In this document: positions 1 through 7,828 of the stretch, one piece after another | How the letters are laid out: each line of letters starts with the position of its first letter | Position numbering within the stretch: position 1 is the first letter of the stretch | Assembly (NCBI GenBank): GCA_900553135.1 | Contig: USCO01000053.1 | Location: 1-12,923 of the forward strand | Length of the DNA: 12,923 nt | Direction of reading: 5' to 3' | Origin: an uncultured Eubacteriales bacterium | Lineage (GTDB): Bacteria; Bacillota; Clostridia; Oscillospirales; Oscillospiraceae | Program-made: the position numbers and the translations under genes | Notes under the pieces: generated by a model | Databases searched by the model: none | Told to the model about the DNA's origin: nothing | Seen by the model: the letters and a program-made list of their open reading frames with translations, nothing else

Positions 1-449
1 GTCTCCTGGGCGGTGTCCTGCCGCCAGAAAAATCCCAGGCGGCTCATGCCCGTGTCCAGCTTGACATGGATGGTCAGCTTCTTGCCCGCTGCCTGGGCGG
101 CCTGGGACAGGGCCTCTCCTGTCTCCAGATCCTCCACCGCCTGGGTCACATTGTACTCCAGCAGCATGGGGGTCAGCTCCAGCGGGGTCTTGCCCAGGCA
201 CAGGATAGGTAGGGTGATCCCACCCCGGCGCAGCTGGGCCGCTTCGTCCACGCAGGCTACCGCCAGCATATCCGCCCCCAGCTCCTGCAGCTTTTTGGCT
301 ACAGGCAGGGCTCCGTGGCCGTAGGCGTCCGCCTTGCACAGGCCCAGGAACCGGCATTCCTGGGGGGCCAGCGCCCGCAGGGCACGGTAATTGTGTTCCA
401 GGGCGGCAAGGTCGATCTCCGCCCAGGTCCTCATCTTTGTGGTATCCAT
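1..449 (-). CDS. alr: Alanine racemase, N-terminal part (cut by window edge)
   Basis: PLP-dependent racemase that interconverts L- and D-alanine in the cytoplasm, supplying D-Ala for peptidoglycan. The visible 149 residues read from an ATG at 447-449, with a GGGAG ribosome-binding site at 455-459. They begin with MDTTKMRTWAEIDLAALEHN, typical of the family start. The PLP-lysine motif is seen as CKADAYGHG around residues 40-48, and KLDTGMSRLGF, equivalent to the usual KVDTGMGRLGF, near residue 135. The C-terminal part, including the catalytic tyrosine region, lies outside the window. It is the last visible gene of an nnr-lipoprotein-alr operon, 19 nt after the lipoprotein stop codon. In Clostridioides difficile an alr paralogue (alr2) shares an operon with the germination lipoprotein gene gerS, so a spore-related role is possible but is only inferred. 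Confidence 0.95.
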   Translation of the reverse strand, partial: MDTTKMRTWAEIDLAALEHNYRALRALAPQECRFLGLCKADAYGHGALPVAKKLQELGADMLAVACVDEAAQLRRGGITLPILCLGKTPLELTPMLLEYNVTQAVEDLETGEALSQAAQAAGKKLTIHVKLDTGMSRLGFFWRQDTAQE

Positions 450-468
450 GAAACTCCCTCTTCTCTGT

Positions 469-1053
469 CTATTCGCGGCTCAGCTGGGTGATCTCACACC
501 GGACCACCCGCATACCATCCGCGCTGATCTCCCCCCGCACCAGATCGTGGCTCTCTGCGTCAAACCACAGGGTCACCTCCCGCCCGGTGCCGGGATTTTT
601 TGTAGGGTCGGCACAGCGCACCCGCAGAAGGCTCCCATCCTCCTCCAGGGTACACTCGGCCATGTAATCCGACCTGGCCGCTTCCAACAGCACAGGCAGC
701 GCCTGGGCCGGGGACAGCCCCTCCTCGTCCAGAGGCCCTGTCTCCATGCTCATGCCCTCGTATTCCAGCGCGCCACCCTCTTCCGTGATCCGGGCGGTGA
801 TGCCCGCGGCCTCCTCCGGCTGAAGGATGTTCACAGTGGTCTCCTCCCCTTCCACGGCGGCGGAGACGGTAAAGTCATAGACCCGCTGGCCGTAGTCGGC
901 GGTGAGCTGTGCCTGGCAGTCGCAGCGGTCCATGGCCAGATACTCCCCCCGGATGGTGAGCGCCAGTTCCTCTCCCTCGCTTCCCCCCTGACTGCCGCAG
1001 GCACTGAGGAGGAACAAGAGTATCATTGGTGGAAAAAGCAGACGCTTTTTCAC
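469..1053 (-). CDS. Small secreted lipoprotein, GerS/LolA-like candidate
   Basis: A 194-residue protein starting at GTG (1051-1053), with a perfect AGGAGG site at 1060-1065 six bases upstream. Residues 1-18 form a lipoprotein signal peptide (MKKR, hydrophobic stretch) ending in the lipobox LSAC with the lipidated Cys19, so the protein should be anchored outside the cytoplasmic membrane. The rest is acidic and rich in short beta-type segments, with a late TLWFDAESHDLVRGEI stretch (residues about 161-176). That pattern, a modified-residue strand followed by a turn and strand, resembles LolA-fold lipoproteins. Its position between nnr and alr, 13 nt after the former and 19 nt before the latter, matches the gerS-alr2 arrangement of C. 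difficile, where GerS works with the amidase CwlD in making spore cortex muramic-delta-lactam. The lipoprotein call is firm. The GerS relation rests on context, size and lipobox only. Confidence 0.85.
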   Translation of the reverse strand: MKKRLLFPPMILLFLLSACGSQGGSEGEELALTIRGEYLAMDRCDCQAQLTADYGQRVYDFTVSAAVEGEETTVNILQPEEAAGITARITEEGGALEYEGMSMETGPLDEEGLSPAQALPVLLEAARSDYMAECTLEEDGSLLRVRCADPTKNPGTGREVTLWFDAESHDLVRGEISADGMRVVRCEITQLSRE

Positions 1054-1066
1054 AAAAAACCTCCTG

Positions 1067-2731
1067 TTATATTGTTTCCAGGCTGTCCCGCAGCAGGGCG
1101 GGCAGTTGGTCCACCAGGTCGGCCGGGGTCATGCCGTACTCGCCCAGCTCCCGGGCGGCCCGGTCTCCCGCCGCTCCGTGGAACCACACAGCCTGGGCCA
1201 CCCGCTCCAGGTCGTCCCGGCAGGACTGAGCCAACTGTTTCTGCCCCAGGAAGGAGACCAGGATACCGGACAGCACATCCCCGCTGCCCCCCTTGGCCAT
1301 GCCCGGGTTACCGCTGGTATTGAAGTAGGCCCGGCCGTCGGGTCCGGCGGTGATGGTGCGGTGCCCCTTCAGAACCAGGATACAGCGGTGGGCCCTGGCA
1401 AAGTCCCGGGCCAGCTCCAGCCGCTCCTCCAGGGGAAGGGGGCAGCCGGTGAGCCGGGCAAACTCCCCGTCGTGGGGAGTGAGCACGGTGAGGGCCTTCC
1501 GCCTGTCCAGAATATCTATATGCCCAACCAAGGCATTTATGCCGTCGGCGTCCAGCACCACGGGGATGTCCAGCTGTTCCAGCAAGGTGTGCACCAGATG
1601 CTCCGTCCCGGGGGCCCGGCCCAGACCGGGGCCGATGAGGGCCGCGTCACAGCCTTTGGCCTTTTCCAGGATGGTGTTCTCCTCCTCCGGCAAGGGGAAG
1701 GGCATGGCGGAGGAGCATTTCACCGCCACGATGGGATAGATCTCCCGGGGCACGCCCAAATGCACCAGTCCCGCCCCGCTGCGCACGGCGGCGGAGGCGG
1801 CAAGCACCGGCGCACCGGTATACCCCTCGCTCCCCGCCAGGAGGAACACTTTTCCGTAGTCCCCCTTGTGGCTGTTGGGCTTGCGCCGGGGCAGCAAGGG
1901 GTACTCCATGAGGAACAACGTGAACTCCTTCACCGCCCGGGGATGATAGAGCAGCTGGTGAGGAATTCCAATGTCCACCACCCGCAGTTCTCCCGTATAC
2001 TCCGCCCCGTCCTCCAGATAGTGGCCCGGCTTGGCACAGGTGAAGGTCACCGTGACCCCCGCCCGCACCGCGGCCCCCAGCACCTTGCCGGTGTCGGCGT
2101 GGATGCCCGAGGGCAGGTCGCAGGAGACCACCCGGCTGTTGAAGCTGTCCTGCATCATCAGGGCGGCATGGCGGAAATCGCCCTCCAGAGGGCGGCACAG
2201 CCCCACGCCAAACAGGGCGTCCACCTTGCAGTCGCACAGGTGAAGCCACAGCATCTGCTCCTGGTCCTGTGGGTCAAAGGGCTCCAGTTCTCCCCCGGCG
2301 GCCTTCAGCTTCTCCTCCATGGCCCGCTGGTCGGGGGTCATTTTCGCCCGGTCCCCCACCAGGAAGGCCCGCACCCGCAGACCCATGTCCTTCAGCAGCC
2401 GGGCGGCGGCCACACCGTCGCCCCCGTTGTTTCCCGGGCCGCACAGTACCCCCACCCAAGGGGTGCTGTCGTGGTTTTTCTCCTCAGCAAGAGCCTCCAG
2501 ACGGCGGAACTGCTCCTCCGGGGTCTTCGCCTTGCTCAGCACTGCAATAGAATGGGACCCGCCGATGATTTCAGGGAAATAACCCTCTTTTGCAGGGTGC
2601 AGCAGCTCCCACACCACGTCGGCCACCCCTTGTGCGGCGTGTTCCATGAGCTCCAGAGAGGGGACACCCATCTCCTCAATGGCCCTTCGGTCCATTTCTT
2701 TCATCTGGGCGGCCGTGGCCACGAACTCCAT
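1067..2731 (-). CDS. nnr: Bifunctional NAD(P)HX epimerase / ADP-dependent NAD(P)HX dehydratase
   Basis: Cytoplasmic repair enzyme that epimerises hydrated NAD(P)H and dehydrates the S form back to NAD(P)H using ADP. The 554 residues show an N-terminal YjeF_N epimerase domain (about 1-265) with GPGNNGGDG at 98-106 and DLPSG at 205-209. The C-terminal ribokinase-like dehydratase domain (about 280-545) has HKGDYGK at 288-294, GPGLG at 367-371, LTPHDGEFARL at 417-427 and the signature NTSGNPGMAKGGSGD starting at 471. The start chosen is the ATG at 2729-2731, which has AAGGAG at 2741-2746 nine bases upstream and begins MEFVATAAQMKEMDRRAIEE as in homologues. An 18-codon longer frame is open but lacks a site. 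Residues about 47-92 look like an insertion before the glycine-rich loop. It is the first gene of the nnr-lipoprotein-alr operon. Confidence 0.96.
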   Translation of the reverse strand: MEFVATAAQMKEMDRRAIEEMGVPSLELMEHAAQGVADVVWELLHPAKEGYFPEIIGGSHSIAVLSKAKTPEEQFRRLEALAEEKNHDSTPWVGVLCGPGNNGGDGVAAARLLKDMGLRVRAFLVGDRAKMTPDQRAMEEKLKAAGGELEPFDPQDQEQMLWLHLCDCKVDALFGVGLCRPLEGDFRHAALMMQDSFNSRVVSCDLPSGIHADTGKVLGAAVRAGVTVTFTCAKPGHYLEDGAEYTGELRVVDIGIPHQLLYHPRAVKEFTLFLMEYPLLPRRKPNSHKGDYGKVFLLAGSEGYTGAPVLAASAAVRSGAGLVHLGVPREIYPIVAVKCSSAMPFPLPEEENTILEKAKGCDAALIGPGLGRAPGTEHLVHTLLEQLDIPVVLDADGINALVGHIDILDRRKALTVLTPHDGEFARLTGCPLPLEERLELARDFARAHRCILVLKGHRTITAGPDGRAYFNTSGNPGMAKGGSGDVLSGILVSFLGQKQLAQSCRDDLERVAQAVWFHGAAGDRAARELGEYGMTPADLVDQLPALLRDSLETI

Positions 2732-2732
2732 A

Positions 2733-2802
2733 TGCCTCAGCTCCTTTTCCCGCCGATGGACGTTTTTACCCGTATTGTAGCACACTTCCTCCTGAAAAAA
2801 AA
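2733..2802 (-). promoter_or_regulatory. Candidate promoter of the nnr operon
   Basis: On the minus strand TGCTACAAT (-10 TACAAT at 2774-2779, with an extended TGn) is preceded 17 bases upstream by a weak T-rich -35 (TTTTTT, within the T tract of the preceding terminator). It lies about 40 bases before the nnr start, in the only gap between the citrate lyase terminator and nnr. The -35 is poor, so the call leans on the extended -10. Confidence 0.45.
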
Positions 2803-2824
2803 GAAGCGCCCCAAGGCGCTTCTT
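2795..2824 (-). terminator. Rho-independent terminator of the citrate lyase operon
   Basis: A perfect 10-bp inverted repeat (AAGAAGCGCC at 2801-2810, GGCGCTTCTT at 2815-2824) with a 4-base CCAA loop. On the minus strand the stem is followed directly by six T residues (2800 down to 2795). It sits six bases beyond the citXG stop codon and separates the cit operon from the nnr operon. On the plus strand the stem is followed by A residues, so it acts in one direction only. Confidence 0.92.
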
Positions 2825-2830
2825 AAAAAA

Positions 2831-4204
2831 TCAGAAAAAGGCGTCCTGCTGCTCCCGGCAGAACCAGAGGAAATAGGTGATGGCCAGCAGGTCGGCGCAG
2901 CCCCCGGGAGACAAGTTCTGGGCAATGAAAGCCTGGTCCAGCTGTTCCAGCTCCTCCGTGGAAGGGCCACCTTTCTTTCGGCACAGGTTTTCCGCCTGCT
3001 CTCTGGCCCACCGGCTGCCCTCCTCTCCGCCCCGGGAGAGCAGGTTGGTGTCGGTCACCTGGGCCATGAGGGCGCACAGGGTGCGGGCTCCCGCCTGCTC
3101 CAGGGTGGCGCCCTTTGCCATTTCCCTCTCCAGAGTGGGCAGGCTAATTTTCAGCACTGAGGGCAGGCCGTCGGCCACCTCTCCCCGGATACCCCGCAGG
3201 CCGTACTGGAGATAGAACCGGCGGCCCGCCGTGTCCGCGCCCCCCTGTTCCATGGCGGCAAAGTCGGCCTGGACCGCAGCGCGGGCCATGTCACCGCAGG
3301 TCTCCAGCAGGGCCTGGGCATCCCCACAGGGTCCCTCCGGCTTCCACAGCCGCCCGGCGGCGGCGCACAAGGTACCGAGAGAGAACACCGCTCCCTTGTG
3401 GGTGTTGATGCCCCCCGTGGCCTGGAACATGGCCCGCTCCCCCGCCATGCCAGCCTGGCGCAGGCGGCGGAAGGTCTCCTCCGGGGGCAGATTGGCAGTC
3501 TCCTGGCCCAGGGTCACGGCCTCCTCAAAATAGGGGGCCAGGGCGGCGGTGCTGTCCAGGAAGGTGAACAGATCCATATCCCGGTGGCTGCCGTTGTTGG
3601 CCCGGTCCACCAGGCCGGGCTTGGGGGTGGTACACACCTCATAGAGGAGGGCCCTGGCAGCCTGAGCACCCAGACGGGCGGCATCGTGAGGCTTAAAATA
3701 GCCCTTCAAAATTTTCTCGGTGGCGCTGCGCAGCTCCTCCAGGGAGTGCAGACGCCGGGAGGCGCAGCCCTTTCCCTCCTTGCCGCACACCAGACAGCGG
3801 CGGGGCGGCAGGCCCAGGTCCTCCCGGTCCCACTTGCCCCGCTGGGGGTCCAGCACATCCAGATCCCACAGGCGGCCCAGGGGGTGGCCGTCCTCCAGGG
3901 CGGCGCACACCTCTTTCACCCGGCGGCCCTCGCCCTGTACGGCCCAAAGGGCCTCACAGCCGGTGACCTCATCCACCTGGTGATGCTGAACGACACGGAT
4001 GCCCGCCCCGGCCAGGGCGTCCTCCAGGGCCTCCAGCCCAGTGCGGAAGGCCCGGCGCAGTACGGGGCCGTTTTTCACCGGTCCGGCGATATTCAGACAG
4101 AAGGAGATGACCGGCAGACCCAATTCCTCCATGATGGCCTGCTGGGCCATCGCCCGGGCCTCCCGGGCCTGGAGCATCTCCAGCAGCGTCACTTCCCGTT
4201 CCAT
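2831..4204 (-). CDS. citXG: CitX-CitG fusion: holo-citrate lyase synthase / triphosphoribosyl-dephospho-CoA synthase
   Basis: A 457-residue fusion of two enzymes that build the citrate lyase prosthetic group. The CitX half (about 1-165) transfers phosphoribosyl-dephospho-CoA to a serine of CitD; it shows GRLWDLDVLDP at 110-120 and PPRRCLVCG at 133-141, as in separate CitX proteins. The CitG half (about 170-457) makes the precursor from ATP and dephospho-CoA; it shows TTPKPGLVDRANNGSHRDMD at 192-211, GGINTHKGAVFSLG at 264-277 and NLSPGGCADLLA at 430-441. The ATG at 4202-4204 has AGGAGG (4211-4216) six bases upstream, and only 12 nt separate it from the citC stop, so the two are cotranscribed. 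It is the last gene of the operon, followed by a terminator. Such fusions are known in other citrate fermenters. Confidence 0.96.
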   Translation of the reverse strand: MEREVTLLEMLQAREARAMAQQAIMEELGLPVISFCLNIAGPVKNGPVLRRAFRTGLEALEDALAGAGIRVVQHHQVDEVTGCEALWAVQGEGRRVKEVCAALEDGHPLGRLWDLDVLDPQRGKWDREDLGLPPRRCLVCGKEGKGCASRRLHSLEELRSATEKILKGYFKPHDAARLGAQAARALLYEVCTTPKPGLVDRANNGSHRDMDLFTFLDSTAALAPYFEEAVTLGQETANLPPEETFRRLRQAGMAGERAMFQATGGINTHKGAVFSLGTLCAAAGRLWKPEGPCGDAQALLETCGDMARAAVQADFAAMEQGGADTAGRRFYLQYGLRGIRGEVADGLPSVLKISLPTLEREMAKGATLEQAGARTLCALMAQVTDTNLLSRGGEEGSRWAREQAENLCRKKGGPSTEELEQLDQAFIAQNLSPGGCADLLAITYFLWFCREQQDAFF

Positions 4205-4216
4205 GGCGTTCCTCCT

Positions 4217-5257
4217 TCAATAGTGGGTCACGTCCCCCGCCCGGCGGATGGTCTCGGCCACCGCCTGGCCCTGGGTGGACTGAAAAAAGTCCCAGGTGGT
4301 CTGGGGCACCATGGCCCGCATCTCCTCCATACGGCCATCCCGGATGGCCCGGCGCACGGCGCTGGCGCTCACCGTCTGGCCCTCCTCCGCCCGGCGGGGG
4401 ATCTCCACAAAGCGGATGCCCCGCTCCGGCAGCAGCTGGGCCATGACCTGGTTATAGATCCCCGTCACCTGGCTGAAGGGCTCCTCCCCGGCATACCGGG
4501 CGGTGACTCCCAGGGACTGGGCGATGGAGAGGAACAGCTCCAGGTCCAGCCGGGCGTGGCTGCGGATCACCGTCTCCTCATCCCGCAGAAAGTAGCTGGG
4601 GAAGGTGGCCGCACTGATGAGGTAGGGCCCCGTCTGGTGACAGACCACATTCTTGAGGTGGGCCACCCCGGCGGTGACCATCTGCCACCGGGCGGCAAAG
4701 GGCACCAGGCTTCCCTCCTCGCTGAGGACAAAGAGGTGGACGGTGTCGTTCTCCGCCGCCGCCCGCTCCACCAGGTACTGATGGCCCAGGGTGAAGGGGT
4801 TGGCGTTCATGACGATGGCGGCGGCGCTGCCCGGCCGCCGGGTCTCCTCCAGCTTTTTACAGAAGGTGGCAAACCCATTGCGCCGGTTTTCCAGGAAAGA
4901 GAGGGTGCCCTCCACTTGGGCGATCTCGTAAAAACCCAAATCCCGGAAAAACTTGGCACTGCGGGTCTTGGTGTAGACAAACAGGTGGGTCATCCCCCGC
5001 TCCATCTGGCGCTCCATGAGGTGGGAGACCACCTGATTCAGCAGCCCCTCCCCCTGGTGCTCCCGGGCCACGGCAAAGCAGCGCAGGGTATTGCCGAAGG
5101 TGCTGCCCGTGGCCGCCAGGTTATAGTCCTCGTCCAGCAGGCCGCAGGTGTAGTCCAGGTTGGCGTCCAGGGAGATGCCCTCCCCTTCCAGCAGGGCGCG
5201 CAGCTGTTCCATGCCCCGGCGGTCGTCGGGGCGGATCTCCGTCAAGGTATAGGCCAT
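4217..5257 (-). CDS. citC: [Citrate (pro-3S)-lyase] ligase
   Basis: ATP-dependent acetate:SH-citrate lyase ligase, which acetylates the thiol of the CitD prosthetic group and so activates the lyase. In the 346 residues an N-terminal GNAT-like part (about 1-130) carries REHQGEGLLNQVVSHLM, a GNAT acetyl-CoA-loop-like motif at 65-81. A C-terminal cytidylyltransferase-fold part follows (about 145-346), with MNANPFTLGHQYLVE at 150-164 containing the nucleotide-binding TLGH, and SASAVRRAIRDG at 297-308 corresponding to the family's ISxTxxR-type motif. The ATG (5255-5257) has AGGAGG at 5265-5270, seven bases upstream. The gene follows citF after 94 nt that hold a strong terminator-like hairpin, so expression may be lower than that of the structural subunits. 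Confidence 0.96.
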   Translation of the reverse strand: MAYTLTEIRPDDRRGMEQLRALLEGEGISLDANLDYTCGLLDEDYNLAATGSTFGNTLRCFAVAREHQGEGLLNQVVSHLMERQMERGMTHLFVYTKTRSAKFFRDLGFYEIAQVEGTLSFLENRRNGFATFCKKLEETRRPGSAAAIVMNANPFTLGHQYLVERAAAENDTVHLFVLSEEGSLVPFAARWQMVTAGVAHLKNVVCHQTGPYLISAATFPSYFLRDEETVIRSHARLDLELFLSIAQSLGVTARYAGEEPFSQVTGIYNQVMAQLLPERGIRFVEIPRRAEEGQTVSASAVRRAIRDGRMEEMRAMVPQTTWDFFQSTQGQAVAETIRRAGDVTHY

Positions 5258-5281
5258 GGGGGTACCTCCTGTTCTTTCATC

Positions 5282-5313
5282 AAAAAAGGGGCCGCCGCAG
5301 GTGCGGCGGCCCC
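5282..5313 (-). terminator. Terminator-like hairpin inside the cit operon (citF/citC gap)
   Basis: A perfect 11-bp GC-only stem (GGGGCCGCCGC at 5288-5298 with GCGGCGGCCCC at 5303-5313) and a 4-base loop. On the minus strand it is followed by six T residues (5287-5282). It lies between the citF stop and the citC start, leaving only about 24 bases before citC. It may reduce transcription into citC-citXG or protect the 3' end of the citDEF message. Confidence 0.85.
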
Positions 5314-5351
5314 GGTCATTATATCATAGAGAGGGTCTGGTTGTCACGAAA

Positions 5352-6917
5352 TCAGTCCTGGTCGGGATCGTAGGGCTTAATTTTGCGCACCACGTCCAGG
5401 ATGGTGCCGTCCCGGGCCTCCAGCACGGCCACCACCTTGTCCTCCCACTGAAGGTCGTCGGGGCGGCCCACCAGGGAGTAGGCCTTCTCCTTGAGCTCCT
5501 CAATGGAGACATGGGGGATGCCCGCCTTGTCCAGGCACTCCATGAGGTCGGGACGCAGGGGGTTGACGGCGATGCCGTAGTCGGTGACCAGCACGTCCAC
5601 GCAGTCGCCGGGGGTGGTGACGGTGACCACGTGCTCACACACGGTGGCCATACGGCCCCGGATGAGGGGGGTGACGATGATGCAGCACTTGCTGCCGGCG
5701 GCGGCGTCGGGATGTCCGCCGGGGGCGCCGCGGAGCACGCCGTCAGAGCCGGTGAGCACGTTGACGTTGAAGCCGGTGTCGATCTCCAGGGCGGCCAGCA
5801 CCACAAAGTCCAGCTTGTTGACAAAGGCGCCCTTGTTGGCGGGGTTGGCGTACTGGCTGGCGCTCATCTCAAAGTGGCCGGGGGTCTGGTTAATGGAGTT
5901 CACCGCGTCCAGGTCGAAGTCCTGCACGTCGATGACCTTGCCCACCTTTCCCTTTTTCAGCAGCTCCACCATGGGGCCGCAGATGCCGCCGATGGACCAG
6001 CCCATCTTGATGTTCCGCTCGTCCATGTACTGCTCCAGGAACAGGTTGGCCGCCAGAGAGGGGCCGCCCACGCCGGTCTGGAAGGAGAAGCCCTCCTTGA
6101 AGTACGGGGTGGAGGCGATGACCTTGGCCACGTTTTCAGCCATCATCAGATCCCGGGGGTTCTGGGAAATGCGGGCAGCAGCGGAGGCGATCTTCTTGGG
6201 ATTGCCGATGGAATCCACCACCACCACGGCATCCACGTCAATGGCCTCCACGGAGGCGGGCATGTTGGGGAAGTCCACCAGGCAGTCGGTGACCACCACC
6301 ACGTGGTCGGCGTACTTGGCGTCGGTCATGGCGTAGCCCATGGAGCCGCAGTTGCTCTTGCCGCCGATGCCCCGGCAGTTGCCCATGCAGTCGCTGGTGG
6401 GGGCGGCGATGAAGGCGATGTCGATGTGGACCTCGCCCCCCTCGATGGCGCGGGGGCGGCCGCCGTGGCTGCGGATGATGGCGGGGGTCTTCAGCTTGCC
6501 GGCGGAGACCACCTCACCCATGCGGCCCCGGATGCCGGAGGTCTGGATGCCGATGACCTTGCCTTCCTCGATGTAGTCGGCAATGGGGTCATGGGCGGAG
6601 CCCAGGCTGGTGGCGGCGATGGTCAGGTCCTTCAGTCCCATTTTCTCGATGGCGGCCTCCATAACCTGGTTGACCACGTAGTCGCCGTCCCGCAGGTGGT
6701 GGTGGAAGGAGAAGGTCATGCCGTCCTTGGCGCCGCACTGCTTCAGGGCGTCCACCAGGCTGTCCACGATCTTGCTCTCCACCGGCTTCTCGCACCGACG
6801 GGTACGGGGGGCGGCCTTTTGCAGATACTTGCCGTCCATGTAATTCTTGCCCTGATACACCTGGCGGCCATTGACCAGCAGGGAATCGGGGATCTCTCTA
6901 CCTACCGCGTTTTTCAT
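5352..6917 (-). CDS. citF: Citrate lyase alpha subunit (citrate CoA-transferase)
   Basis: Transfers the acyl-carrier thioester from acetate to citrate, forming citryl-ACP and releasing acetate. The 521 residues match the usual family length of about 510. Recognisable conserved stretches are SFHHHLRDGDYVVNQVM at 70-86, GIQTSGIRGRMGEVVS at 123-138, SHGGRPRAIEGGEVHID at 150-166, NCRGIGGKSNCGSMGYA at 180-196 and GGHPDAAAGSKCCII at 400-414. The ATG (6915-6917) overlaps the citE stop in an ATGA arrangement, so translation is coupled. A G-rich site lies within the end of citE. It works in a complex with CitD and CitE. The citramalate lyase alpha subunit is very similar and cannot be excluded from sequence alone. 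Confidence 0.97.
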   Translation of the reverse strand: MKNAVGREIPDSLLVNGRQVYQGKNYMDGKYLQKAAPRTRRCEKPVESKIVDSLVDALKQCGAKDGMTFSFHHHLRDGDYVVNQVMEAAIEKMGLKDLTIAATSLGSAHDPIADYIEEGKVIGIQTSGIRGRMGEVVSAGKLKTPAIIRSHGGRPRAIEGGEVHIDIAFIAAPTSDCMGNCRGIGGKSNCGSMGYAMTDAKYADHVVVVTDCLVDFPNMPASVEAIDVDAVVVVDSIGNPKKIASAAARISQNPRDLMMAENVAKVIASTPYFKEGFSFQTGVGGPSLAANLFLEQYMDERNIKMGWSIGGICGPMVELLKKGKVGKVIDVQDFDLDAVNSINQTPGHFEMSASQYANPANKGAFVNKLDFVVLAALEIDTGFNVNVLTGSDGVLRGAPGGHPDAAAGSKCCIIVTPLIRGRMATVCEHVVTVTTPGDCVDVLVTDYGIAVNPLRPDLMECLDKAGIPHVSIEELKEKAYSLVGRPDDLQWEDKVVAVLEARDGTILDVVRKIKPYDPDQD

Positions 6918-7828
6918 ACCAAATCCCCCTCATACATGCCGCAGGCCCGGGCCAGACGCAGGGTGCGCTCCGCGCCGGGAATAAAGGCGATATCGATCAT
7001 TTTGCCGTCCACGGTGAACACGCCCACTCCGGCGGCGGACTGCTCCCGGTAAGCCCGAAGGATCTTCTCGGCCTGGATGACCTCCTTCTGGGTGGGAGCG
7101 AAGACCTGGTGGACAAAGCGGATCTGCTTGGGGTTGATGAGGCTCTTGCCGTCAAAGCCCATGGCCTTGTTCTGCAGCACCTCGGCCTCAAAGCCCTCCT
7201 GGTCGTCCAGGTCGGTGAACACGGTGTCAAAGCACTGGATGCCGGCGGCACGGGCGGCCAGCAGCATCTGGCCCCGGGCAAAGAGCATGTCCACGCCGTC
7301 GCGCTGGGGCGTGGTCTGCATGCACTTGCGGAAGTCGCCGCCGGAGATGGCCACGCCGAACATACGCTCGGAGGCGGCGCAGATCTCATAGGCGTTGAGG
7401 ATGCCCTTGGGGCTCTCCAGGGCGGCCATGAGCAGAGTGCGGCCCTTCTCCACGCCGAACTCCTCCTCAGCGGCCTCCACGGCGGCCTCCACGGTCTTGA
7501 CATCCTGGGCGCTCTCACACTTGGCGATGCGGATGCCGTCGGCCCCGCCAGCCACGCACACCCGGATATCCTCCTGCCAGTGGGGGGTGTCCAGGCCGTT
7601 GATGCGCACGATGACCTCGGTGTCACCGTAGTCGATGGTCTTCAGGGCGTGGTACAGGGAAAAGCGGGCGGCGTCCTTCTGGTTCTCCGCCACGGCGTCC
7701 TCCAGATCCAGCATAATGGAATCACAGCCGTAGATATAGGCGTCCTTGATGAGGCCCGGCTTCTGGGCGTTCATAAACATCATGGTGCGGCGCAGGCGGA
7801 ACCGCTCCGGTCTGGGACGAGGGATCAT
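6914..7828 (-). CDS. citE: Citrate lyase beta subunit (citryl-CoA lyase)
   Basis: Mg2+-dependent aldolase-type lyase that splits citryl-ACP into acetyl-ACP and oxaloacetate. In the 304 residues the family landmarks are RRTMMFMNAQKPG at 13-25, LDLEDAV at 40-46, VRINGLDTP at 74-82, ALESPKGI with the metal-ligand Glu138, SGGDF with Asp165, and INPKQIRFVHQVF at 231-243. The chosen ATG (7826-7828) overlaps the citD stop codon as ATGA and has GGGGAGG at 7838-7844 nine bases upstream. A reading frame 21 codons longer is open but would run deep into citD and has no site. MFMNAQKPG replaces the commoner MFVPGNNP, a variant I believe occurs among Firmicutes CitE proteins. Its 3' end overlaps citF by 4 nt. 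Confidence 0.96.
   Translation of the reverse strand: MIPRPRPERFRLRRTMMFMNAQKPGLIKDAYIYGCDSIMLDLEDAVAENQKDAARFSLYHALKTIDYGDTEVIVRINGLDTPHWQEDIRVCVAGGADGIRIAKCESAQDVKTVEAAVEAAEEEFGVEKGRTLLMAALESPKGILNAYEICAASERMFGVAISGGDFRKCMQTTPQRDGVDMLFARGQMLLAARAAGIQCFDTVFTDLDDQEGFEAEVLQNKAMGFDGKSLINPKQIRFVHQVFAPTQKEVIQAEKILRAYREQSAAGVGVFTVDGKMIDIAFIPGAERTLRLARACGMYEGDLV

Noticed and set aside
2732..2785. Longer N-terminus for Nnr beginning MCYNTGKNVHRREKE
   Set aside because: It would run through the candidate promoter and the ribosome-binding site of the inner ATG, and homologues start at the inner MEFVATAAQM type sequence.
1106..3160. Long open frame on the plus strand opposite nnr and citXG
   Set aside because: It is antisense to two recognised genes, has low-complexity composition without family motifs, and arises from high GC at third codon positions.
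3398..5329. Long plus-strand open frame opposite citXG and citC
   Set aside because: Antisense shadow of two well-supported enzymes; His/Gly/Leu-rich translation, no credible start site.
5256..7052. Plus-strand open frame of about 600 codons opposite citF
   Set aside because: Its translation is repetitive Gly/His/Val/Ala, the mirror of citF codon usage; citF itself has full family motifs.
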